A DNA stretch of 7,001 bases from Paracoccaceae bacterium (lineage in GTDB: Bacteria > Pseudomonadota > Alphaproteobacteria > Rhodobacterales > Rhodobacteraceae). Below, in pieces: positions 1 through 5,337 of this stretch. A model generated the notes under the pieces. It ran no database searches, was not told the origin of the DNA, and saw only the letters and a list, made by a program, of their open reading frames with translations. How positions within the stretch are numbered: position 1 is the first letter of the stretch; each line of letters begins with the position of its first letter. Location: positions 1 through 7,001 of the forward strand of contig DAOUPC010000152.1 in assembly GCA_030626365.1 (NCBI GenBank), written 5' to 3'. A program made the translations under genes and the position numbers.

Positions 1-521
1 CGGGTAATGTCATACCAGTCAGCCGTCCACTTCTTAAGGCGGGCAATGTCGTCTACTGAGGCTTCTTCCTTGAACCTGACCCGAACAAGCGGAAGCCCCA
101 TCATCACCTGTTCATCGTTGAACATTTCTAAGCCAAGCCCACGCAATGCGTTCTGAGTGTTTTTTAGTTTCTGGGTAGTTTCGTTGAGCTTTTGCATTGC
201 GACTTGAATGTCGGCGGCAGCGGAGGCGGGATCAAAGTCGCTGGTGGTAATTGTGTCGTTTACAAACTTCCACCCAAGGTGCCCGAGGTATTGCAGAGCT
301 TCCAAGTCACGCAATAGATCAAGTTCTTCGTTCGTGAGATGCTCAAACGACATTTCATCGAGCATTTCAGTAAGGTTCTGAAATTGGTCGCGAAGCGGTT
401 CCTTCTGAGGCTGCTTGGCGTTGTGATCAAGTTTTTGGTGGAGCTGCCCATAACTCTTTGAGACTTGAGGAAGATTGTCAGCAACCCACGTTGCAAGATT
501 TATAACCTGTGATACGTCCAT
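1..521 (-). CDS. Partial gene for a soluble protein of unknown function (C-terminus beyond the window)
   Basis: A reading frame open for 173 codons runs from an ATG at 521-519 off the left edge without a stop. The start is supported by a GAGGGA Shine-Dalgarno-like stretch about 5 nt upstream and by a plausible promoter at 547-576. The N-terminus reads MDVSQVINLATWVADNLPQV. The visible part is hydrophilic and mostly helical, with no signal peptide or membrane segment. Residues about 50-75 are acidic and Leu-rich. Residues about 105-130 (AADIQVAMQKLNETTQKLKN) could form a coiled coil. A more beta-like stretch follows (LPLVRVRFKEEAS), then a Trp-rich piece (KKWTADWYDIT). I do not recognise the family and assign no function. 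Base composition is clearly less GC-rich than the genes from 1050 onward, and the gene sits beside a tRNA, so it may be accessory. Coding status is fairly sure from the long open frame and protein-like composition. Confidence 0.8.
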   Translation of the reverse strand, partial: MDVSQVINLATWVADNLPQVSKSYGQLHQKLDHNAKQPQKEPLRDQFQNLTEMLDEMSFEHLTNEELDLLRDLEALQYLGHLGWKFVNDTITTSDFDPASAAADIQVAMQKLNETTQKLKNTQNALRGLGLEMFNDEQVMMGLPLVRVRFKEEASVDDIARLKKWTADWYDIT

Positions 522-546
522 AATTCCCTCAACGGTTGATTAAGAG

Positions 547-576
547 AGTGTAGACTGCACGCCGCTGAGTGCGCAA
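547..576 (-). promoter_or_regulatory. Candidate sigma-70-type promoter of the gene at 1-521
   Basis: On the minus strand, TTGCGC (576-571) and TACACT (552-547) are separated by 18 bp and match the -35 and -10 consensus at 4 of 6 positions each. The -10 element lies about 25 nt upstream of the ATG at 521. This is assigned by eye only. Confidence 0.4.
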
Positions 577-583
577 GACTACA
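549..583. repeat. Imperfect inverted repeat spanning the candidate promoter
   Basis: On the plus strand, TGTAGACTGCAC (549-560) faces GTGCGCAAGACTACA (569-583). The outer five bases (TGTAG/CTACA) and the inner GCAC/GTGC pair, but the arms need small gaps. The repeat covers the -35 and the edge of the -10 element, as expected of an operator for a repressor or an autoregulated gene. It could also be chance. Confidence 0.35.
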
Positions 584-861
584 GACCTTGGATCATTAGC
601 GGCGAAGCTCCGTCCAGTCCCGCACAGAGGACATTTTACCGTTGCTTTTCGGGCAACACCGCTCACACCTACAAAATACCTACAATTTTCTGAAACAAAA
701 TCCGTCAACCACCTGAAAACTTAACCGTTTTCCTGATCCAAACGTCAGCCCTAAAAGCTGCCGTTATGCCTTTTCGCCAGCCGCGCACGCACATAAATCG
801 TAATGGCGGATGGGCGTCAAACGCATGCCAAAATCTTGCCAACGATTTACCCACAAAGGTT
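584..861. other. Non-coding, AT-richer stretch between the unknown gene and the tRNA
   Basis: No credible gene was found on either strand. Two short direct-repeat pairs, each with an 11-bp period, are visible: ACCTACAA at 667-674 and 678-685, and TGCCAA at 826-831 and 837-842. A weak 5-bp hairpin (GTTGC 641-645 / GCAAC 653-657) has no T-run and is not called a terminator. G+C in the line 661-720 is about 42%, against about 70% in the line 1141-1200. The stretch lies immediately 3' of the tRNA, so it could contain an island junction, but no integrase gene or duplicated tRNA end is visible. Confidence 0.5.
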
Positions 862-938
862 TGGCGACCCCGACAGGATTCGAACCTGTAACCTGCCCCT
901 TAGGAGGGGGCTGCTCTATCCAGTTGAGCCACGGAGTC
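862..938 (-). tRNA. tRNA-Arg (anticodon CCU)
   Basis: The minus strand folds into a complete 77-nt cloverleaf. The acceptor GACTCCG pairs with CGGGGTC (T4-G69 wobble). The D stem is GCTC/GAGC with loop AACTGGATA. The anticodon stem is GCCCC/GGGGC around loop CTCCTAA, giving anticodon CCT. The variable loop is AGGTT and the T arm is ACAGG-TTCGAAT-CCTGT. The discriminator is G and the 3' CCA is encoded (864-862). It reads AGG codons. It is divergent from the LacI-type gene, and its 3' end faces the AT-richer left region. tRNA 3' ends are common integration sites for islands and phages. I saw no clear terminator below 862 and no convincing dedicated promoter upstream. Confidence 0.96.
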
Positions 939-955
939 GCTTACCGCGTGCTTAA

Positions 956-969
956 CCGGGAAATTCCGG
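956..969. promoter_or_regulatory. Short near-palindrome in the tRNA/lacI-type divergent intergenic region
   Basis: CCGGGAAATTCCGG has self-complementary CCGG ends around an imperfect AT core. It lies about 20 bp upstream of the tRNA 5' end and about 80 bp upstream of the repressor gene. LacI-family operators are short palindromes, so it is a candidate binding site, but it lacks the typical central CG and may be coincidental. Confidence 0.2.
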
Positions 970-993
970 CTTGTCATTGCTTTTGCATCGCGG

Positions 994-1022
994 TTGAACA
1001 CGAACGACGGATTGCCTAACAT
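994..1022 (+). promoter_or_regulatory. Candidate promoter of the LacI-type repressor operon
   Basis: TTGAAC (994-999) and TAACAT (1017-1022) are separated by 17 bp and match the -35 and -10 consensus at 4 of 6 positions each. Transcription would begin near 1029, about 20 nt before the TTG start codon. The -10 element overlaps a small inverted repeat, TAAC-N9-GTTA (1017-1033), where autorepression could act. This is by inspection only. Confidence 0.4.
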
Positions 1023-1049
1023 CAATTCAGTTAAATCTGGAAAATTGCC

Positions 1050-2075
1050 TTGGCCACTGATTCCAAACGTCCCCTTACCCTGCGCGATGTCTCTGAGGCA
1101 TCGGGCGTATCCGAAATGACCGTCAGCCGGGTGCTGCGCAATCGTGGCGATGTATCCGCCGCCACCCGCGCCCGCGTTCAGGCCGCCGCCAAGGAACTTG
1201 GCTATGTGCCCAACAAGATCGCCGGGGCATTGGCATCGAACCGGGTGAACCTGGTGGCGGTGATCATCCCGTCCCTGTCCAACATGGTCTTTCCCGAGGT
1301 CCTGACCGGCATCAATCAGGTGCTGGAACATACAGAACTGCAACCGGTGGTCGGCGTGACCGACTATTTGCCGGAAAAGGAAGACCGGGTCTTGTACGAA
1401 ATGCTGTCCTGGCGCCCATCCGGGGTGATCATCGCCGGGTTGGAACACTCTGACGCGGCCCGCGCCATGCTTGAGGCCGCCAGCATTCCCGTGGTCGAGA
1501 TCATGGACACAGACGGCAAGCCGATCGATGCCATGGTCGGCATTTCCCATCGCCGTGCCGGGGCGGAAATGGCCAAGGCGATCCTGAAGGCCGGGTATCG
1601 TCATATCGGGTTCATGGGCACCAAGATGCCGCTGGATCACCGCGCCCGTAAGCGGTTCGAGGGCTTTACCGAAGCATTGGCCAAAGGCGGGGTCGAAATA
1701 GAAGACCGGGATTTCTATTCCGGCGGATCGGCGCTGGCCAAGGGGCGTGAAATGACCAAGGCCATGCTTGACCGGTCCCCTGAACTGGATTTCCTGTCTT
1801 ATTCGAACGACATGATCGGGGCGGGTGGGTTGCTGTACCTGCTGGACGAAGGGATCGACGTGCCGGGGCAGATCGGCCTGGCCGGGTTCAACGGGGTCGA
1901 ATTGTTGCAGGGCCTGCCACGCCAACTGGCAACAATGGATGCCTGCCGGTTGGAAATCGGGCGCAAGGCGGCAGAAATTATCGCCGCGCAGATGGCCGAT
2001 CCGCCGGTTGAAAGTGACCGGATCATCACCCTGACCCCAAAGATCGCCTTTGGTGACACGCTGAAACGGCGCTAA
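1050..2075 (+). CDS. LacI-family transcriptional regulator, GntR (gluconate repressor)-like
   Basis: A 341-residue protein of normal LacI-family length. The N-terminal helix-turn-helix (residues about 10-30, LRDVSEASGVSEMTVSRVL) is followed by the third helix and a hinge helix (NKIAGALAS, 55-63) whose Leu61 matches the leucine that intercalates in the minor groove in LacI. Residues about 68-335 form the two-lobed periplasmic-binding-protein-like sensor (VAVIIPSLSN, HIGFMGTK, SYSNDMIGAG, IGLAGFNG). The AGFNG-ELLQGLPRQLATM segment is like GntR-type repressors of sugar-acid use, but the effector cannot be named. The start is TTG at 1050, because an in-frame TAA lies at 1032-1034 and no ATG precedes the DNA-binding domain. 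The Shine-Dalgarno (GGA at 1039-1041) is weak. No transporter or sugar gene is adjacent, so its target is unclear beyond itself and the next gene. Confidence 0.93.
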   Translation: MATDSKRPLTLRDVSEASGVSEMTVSRVLRNRGDVSAATRARVQAAAKELGYVPNKIAGALASNRVNLVAVIIPSLSNMVFPEVLTGINQVLEHTELQPVVGVTDYLPEKEDRVLYEMLSWRPSGVIIAGLEHSDAARAMLEAASIPVVEIMDTDGKPIDAMVGISHRRAGAEMAKAILKAGYRHIGFMGTKMPLDHRARKRFEGFTEALAKGGVEIEDRDFYSGGSALAKGREMTKAMLDRSPELDFLSYSNDMIGAGGLLYLLDEGIDVPGQIGLAGFNGVELLQGLPRQLATMDACRLEIGRKAAEIIAAQMADPPVESDRIITLTPKIAFGDTLKRR

Positions 2076-2080
2076 CTCTT

Positions 2081-3295
2081 TTGGCGGTTCTGCAGCTTGA
2101 AAACCCTGCGGCCCGCCGGCTGTTTCTGGATCGTCACGCGCTGGGCGAAGCCCCGGTTGGCCCGGCCAAAGGGGCCGACCTTCTGGCGCTGATTGAACGG
2201 CTTGGTTTTGTGCAGCTTGACAGTATCAACACCGTTGCGCGCGCCCATGACATGATCCTTTATTCACGCCGGGCCACGTACCGATCAAAACACCTAAAGC
2301 GGCTCTATGAAGGCGAAAAGGGATTGTTTGAACACTGGACCCACGATGCTGCCGTGATCCCGATGGCCTATTATCCACATTGGCACCTGCGATTCCGGCG
2401 CGACGCCGAGGTGCTGAAATCACGCTGGCGCAACTGGCGGCGTGACGGGTTCGAGGACCAGTTTGAAACGGTACTGCGTCATGTGCGCGATCACGGGCCG
2501 GTTTCTTCGTCTGATGTGGGCAAGGACGAACAGAAAGGCAGCGGTGGCTGGTGGGACTGGCACCCGTCCAAGACCGCGCTGGAATACCTGTGGCGCAGCG
2601 GCGCACTGGCGGTGACCGGGCGGCAAGGGTTCCAGAAACGCTATGACCTAAGCGAACGGGTGATTGATACCGGGCTTCTGGACCACGCAAGCCAACCCGA
2701 CGAACGCGAAACCGTCGATTGGTGCTGTGGCGCGGCGCTGGACCGGCTGGGGTTTGCCACGCCTGTCGAACTGGCCGCATTCTGGGCCACCGTGACCACC
2801 CCCGAGGCAAAGACATGGTGCGCATCCCGGTTGGCATCGGGTGAAATTATCGAGGTCGATATCATCGCTCAGGACGGGTCTTTGCGGCGTTGCTTTGCCC
2901 GCCCAAATGTCAGGGAACAGGCAGATCAGATTGCCCCACCGCCAGGACGCATCCGGGTTCTAAGCCCGTTTGACCCGGCCCTGCGGGACAGGGCACGGGC
3001 ACAGCGATTGTTTGGTTTTCACTATCGGATCGAGGTGTTCGTGCCCGCCGCCAAACGGCAATACGGGTATTATGTTTTCCCGTTGCTGCAACGCGACCGG
3101 TTGATCGGGCGGATCGACATGAAGGCCCGGCGTGATAGTGGAACACTAAATGTCCGCGCCCTGTGGCCAGAACGTAAAACCCGCTGGACTTCGGCCAAAA
3201 CTGCGCAATTAGAGTCTGAACTGGCCCGTGTCATCCGGTTTTGCGGATTGCAGTCAGTCACGTTTGAACCGGGCTGGTTACGGGGCCCGGTCTGA
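2081..3295 (+). CDS. ycaQ: YcaQ-family winged-helix DNA glycosylase (interstrand-crosslink/alkyl-lesion repair type)
   Basis: A 404-residue protein close in length to E. coli YcaQ. The whole chain resembles the HTH_42 (formerly DUF1006) fold of tandem winged helices: RLGFVQLDSINTVARAHDMILYSR near the N-terminus, FEHWTHDAAVIPM near 85, and the C-terminal GYYVFPLL-RLIGRIDMKARR-GTLNVRALWPE block. Known members (YcaQ/AlkX, Streptomyces AlkZ) remove bulky alkylated purines and unhook crosslinks. The Gln45-Leu46-Asp47 triplet fits the Q-x-D catalytic motif described for the YcaQ branch. The start is taken as TTG 2081, as an in-frame TGA at 2054-2056 blocks extension and the next option is CTG. There is no good Shine-Dalgarno, but the preceding stop is only 5 nt away, suggesting translational coupling with the repressor gene. 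The 3' end overlaps the opposing dehydrogenase gene by 18 bp. Family assignment is firm; actual substrate is inferred. Confidence 0.88.
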   Translation: MAVLQLENPAARRLFLDRHALGEAPVGPAKGADLLALIERLGFVQLDSINTVARAHDMILYSRRATYRSKHLKRLYEGEKGLFEHWTHDAAVIPMAYYPHWHLRFRRDAEVLKSRWRNWRRDGFEDQFETVLRHVRDHGPVSSSDVGKDEQKGSGGWWDWHPSKTALEYLWRSGALAVTGRQGFQKRYDLSERVIDTGLLDHASQPDERETVDWCCGAALDRLGFATPVELAAFWATVTTPEAKTWCASRLASGEIIEVDIIAQDGSLRRCFARPNVREQADQIAPPPGRIRVLSPFDPALRDRARAQRLFGFHYRIEVFVPAAKRQYGYYVFPLLQRDRLIGRIDMKARRDSGTLNVRALWPERKTRWTSAKTAQLESELARVIRFCGLQSVTFEPGWLRGPV

Positions 3296-4300
3296 TCCCA
3301 AAAGCAACAGGTCTTCAAACCCGGCGGGCTGTCTTTGCGTGGGTTTATCGCCCACCCGTGCAGGTGGATACCCCAGCCCGTGGATTGCAGCCCTGGTAAT
3401 GTCGCCAGCCGTGGCGATGCCGTCGGCCAATATCGCCATACCTTCGTTTATCAGAGCCTGTACAAGGGTTTTTTGCATCTCTTTGACCGTGAAATGGCGG
3501 CCCTGGACACCGGCGAACCGGGCCTCTTCGCGGATCAGATCCTCTAGCAGCGGATCAATCACCGCGCCACCACCGCCCGGATAACGATACCAGCCCACAC
3601 CAGCCTTTTTGCCAAGGCGCCCCTCTTGTACCATCCGGTCAAAAACCATCGCCGGTCGGGCGCTCCGCTTGCGATCCCCATAGGCCACATCCAGCCCGAT
3701 CAAATCCTGTGCCTCGAACAGCCCCAGATCAAACCCATAGGCCACCATCGCCTCGTCCAACTCGTGTGGGATGACCCCTTGCAGCAACATCCCCTCGGCG
3801 GTTTCGTACAATCGCCGTTGCAACCTTGTGCCAACCGATGGCAGACCAGCCGTGGCAAGAACAGGTATTCGCCCCATGTCACGGGCCAGATCCATGGCGG
3901 CCTGCACCCTGTCGGCGGGCGTATCCGGCCCCGGTGTGATTTCCACCAATCGGCGCATATGTGCCGGGGCAAACAAATGAAACCTGACCACCCCCGGCGC
4001 AGGCGCCCCACCCGAATCCGTGGCCAGCATCAGCGCGTCAGACCGCAACCCCAACGCACCCGGCGGTGCATCAACCACAATGTCAGCGGTGCAAAGCGCC
4101 CGGTCATCCGCGGTAATTGCAGGGGTCAAGACGGCCGGGTCATGGTCGCGCGCCACGCGGCCCAGAAAGAACCGGGCACGGTCGCCCGCGTGTACATCCG
4201 GTTCGATCAGTGTTGTCACGAACCCCGGTTGCATCAGCGCCTGCGCCAGGGTCACGGCCCCGGCCTCGCTTCCCGATATCACGACATGGCGGACCTTCAT
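3278..4300 (-). CDS. Divergent 3-hydroxyacyl-CoA dehydrogenase, candidate 3-hydroxyadipyl-CoA dehydrogenase of the box pathway
   Basis: A 340-residue protein with the two-domain 3HCDH architecture. An N-terminal Rossmann-like domain (1-about 150) is followed by the helical C-terminal domain (about 152-340, with the EGVIPHELDEAM-like, FDLGLFEAQDLIGLD and GRLGKKAGVGWYRY blocks). Such enzymes oxidise 3-hydroxyacyl-CoA with NAD+. The box pathway needs this activity to turn 3-hydroxyadipyl-CoA into 3-oxoadipyl-CoA. By hand alignment, the catalytic dyad is present as His108 and Glu120, with the same 12-residue spacing as human His158/Glu170. Oddities: the GxGxxG loop reads SGSEAG (9-14), losing two glycines; the conserved Asn (human 208) is Thr158; and the segment before His108 is about 10 residues short. 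The ATG lies 4 nt after the boxR stop with AAGG just upstream, so it is the last gene of the operon. Family sure, activity less so. Confidence 0.85.
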   Translation of the reverse strand: MKVRHVVISGSEAGAVTLAQALMQPGFVTTLIEPDVHAGDRARFFLGRVARDHDPAVLTPAITADDRALCTADIVVDAPPGALGLRSDALMLATDSGGAPAPGVVRFHLFAPAHMRRLVEITPGPDTPADRVQAAMDLARDMGRIPVLATAGLPSVGTRLQRRLYETAEGMLLQGVIPHELDEAMVAYGFDLGLFEAQDLIGLDVAYGDRKRSARPAMVFDRMVQEGRLGKKAGVGWYRYPGGGGAVIDPLLEDLIREEARFAGVQGRHFTVKEMQKTLVQALINEGMAILADGIATAGDITRAAIHGLGYPPARVGDKPTQRQPAGFEDLLLLGSDRAP

Positions 4301-4304
4301 CGCC

Positions 4305-5222
4305 TTAACCCAGAAACTGCCGGTCCCGGATCAACCCAAGCAGTTGCGCCAGCGATGCGTCGATGCCCTGCCCGGACGTATCCAGCCGGGCCAGTGCCCT
4401 GCCATAAAGCGCCTCGCGGCTGGTCAGGATCGACCGCAACTGGTCCATTGCCTCGATGTTTCCGGCCATTGGCCGTTCATCCCCCTGATCGCGGACCCGT
4501 GCCATGTGTTCATCCGGAGAGGTCCGCAGCCAGATGGTGTGGAAATGCCCCAGCAACAGGTTGTATGCCTCGGGGTCGGCCACGATCCCGCCTGCCACGG
4601 CCAGAATCATATCGTCATGCGTGGCAATTACCCGGCTGATTGCCTGCGCCTCAAGCCGGCGATATCCTTCTTGGCCATACAGCGCGATCACCTCGTTGAC
4701 CGGCATGCCGCTTTGTTCTTCGATTTCGTCGTTCAGTTCGACAAACGGCAGATCCAGGGCCTGGCCTGCCAGCGCCCCAAGGGTCGATTTCCCCGCGCCA
4801 CGCAGACCGATCAGGCACAAACGATGCGCCCGCCTTGTTTCCACCGGTTCGGGGCTAAGCGTGCGCAAAACCGCCTTTTGCACGTCCATGTTGGCCCCAC
4901 GAAACAGGTCAGCCACCCGCAAGGCATCCGAGGTCCACGGGTCATCCTCGCCCATCAACCAGTCAATCCGGTGATCCAATGCAATCGCCACCCGCTGCAA
5001 CAGCCCGATTGAAATGTTGCCCTCGCCTGCCTCAAGCTGGGCCAGATAGCGCGGCGATACGCCCGACATTTCCGACAGCACCCGGCGCGGGATGCCCTTG
5101 CGTTCACGCGCCTTGCGCACCCGTTCACCAACCCGGATGATCAGACCGCTCACCGAGGCCTTGACCTGATCGGTCTGAGACTGGGATGTTGTCTCACCGC
5201 GGAAATTGGTGATTTCGGTCAT
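4305..5222 (-). CDS. boxR: BoxR-type regulator: XRE helix-turn-helix fused to a shikimate-kinase-like domain
   Basis: A 305-residue protein from the ATG at 5222. Residues about 30-85 form a Cro/C1-type helix-turn-helix (GERVRKARERKGIPRRVLSE, then SGVSPRYLAQLEAGEGNIS). After a linker, about 133-300 resembles shikimate kinase: Walker A GLRGAGKST (139-147), EIEEQSGM, GQEGYRRLE, AVAGGIV, a DERPM lid and SREALYGRA. BoxR and BzdR of Azoarcus share this fusion and repress benzoate genes until benzoyl-CoA binds. Relative to shikimate kinase, the substrate-binding Asp is Asn164 and the GGG loop is AGG (210-212), while both substrate Arg positions remain (188, 269). This fits a ligand-binding rather than catalytic role. 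A start at 5282 (325 residues) with a GGTGA 10 nt upstream is possible. I prefer 5222 because the extra 20 residues (MNAAVWRRSFMQYCSQLAFR) look like translated regulatory DNA containing palindromes. Confidence 0.9.
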   Translation of the reverse strand: MTEITNFRGETTSQSQTDQVKASVSGLIIRVGERVRKARERKGIPRRVLSEMSGVSPRYLAQLEAGEGNISIGLLQRVAIALDHRIDWLMGEDDPWTSDALRVADLFRGANMDVQKAVLRTLSPEPVETRRAHRLCLIGLRGAGKSTLGALAGQALDLPFVELNDEIEEQSGMPVNEVIALYGQEGYRRLEAQAISRVIATHDDMILAVAGGIVADPEAYNLLLGHFHTIWLRTSPDEHMARVRDQGDERPMAGNIEAMDQLRSILTSREALYGRALARLDTSGQGIDASLAQLLGLIRDRQFLG

Positions 5223-5231
5223 TCGGAACGC

Positions 5232-5249
5232 CAATTGTGAACAATATTG
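5232..5249. promoter_or_regulatory. Nested palindromes just upstream of boxR, candidate operator
   Basis: CAATTGTGAACAATATTG holds three overlapping symmetric elements: CAATTG (5232-5237), ATTGT-GA-ACAAT (5234-5245) and CAATATTG (5242-5249). A TGCA tetramer overlaps the right end (5248-5251). The site is 10-27 nt upstream of the preferred boxR ATG, where bound repressor could block boxR expression. From memory, BzdR/BoxR operators are built from TGCA repeats. Only one perfect TGCA is here, so the binding protein is uncertain. Confidence 0.4.
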
Positions 5250-5311
5250 CATGAAACTACGACGCCAGACCGCCGCATTCAAATATTTTCACCGGATTCG
5301 CAGGTTAAAAC

Positions 5312-5337
5312 TGCATTATTTTGCTTCTATGGGCAAA
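5312..5337. promoter_or_regulatory. TGCA-N6-TGCT and TTTGC-N8-GCAAA motifs at the thioesterase/boxR junction
   Basis: TGCA (5312-5315) and TGCT (5322-5325) are spaced by 6 bp. The second overlaps an inverted pair TTTGC (5320-5324)/GCAAA (5333-5337). They span the thioesterase stop codon, about 90-115 nt upstream of the preferred boxR start. TGCA repeats recall BoxR/BzdR operators. TTTGC/GCAAA half-sites recall operators of acyl-CoA-responsive XRE regulators such as PccR. The match is short and imperfect. Confidence 0.2.

Noticed and set aside
260..496. Minus-strand frame of 78 codons
   Set aside because: It lies in another frame inside the longer, better supported partial gene at 1-521, which has a ribosome binding site and protein-like composition.
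641..657. Hairpin GTTGC/GCAAC as a terminator
   Set aside because: The stem is only 5 bp with a 7-nt loop and there is no following T-run on either strand.
810..1019. Plus-strand frame of 69 codons containing TPTGFEPVTCPLGGG
   Set aside because: It runs antisense through the tRNA-Arg gene. The GFEPVT string is the well-known artefact of translating a tRNA T arm on the wrong strand.
900..1925. Minus-strand frame of 341 codons antisense to the LacI-type gene
   Set aside because: It begins inside a gene with clear family motifs and ends across the tRNA. Its His/Gly/Asp-rich composition is typical of antisense frames in GC-rich DNA.
3340..3356. Hairpin GTGGG/CCCAC near the convergent gene ends
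   Set aside because: A 5-bp stem within coding sequence and without a T-run is expected by chance in GC-rich DNA.
3626..5012. Two long plus-strand frames (3626-4639 and 4020-5012)
   Set aside because: They are antisense to the dehydrogenase and boxR genes, which carry recognisable motifs throughout. The plus frames are Arg/Pro/His-rich with no family features.
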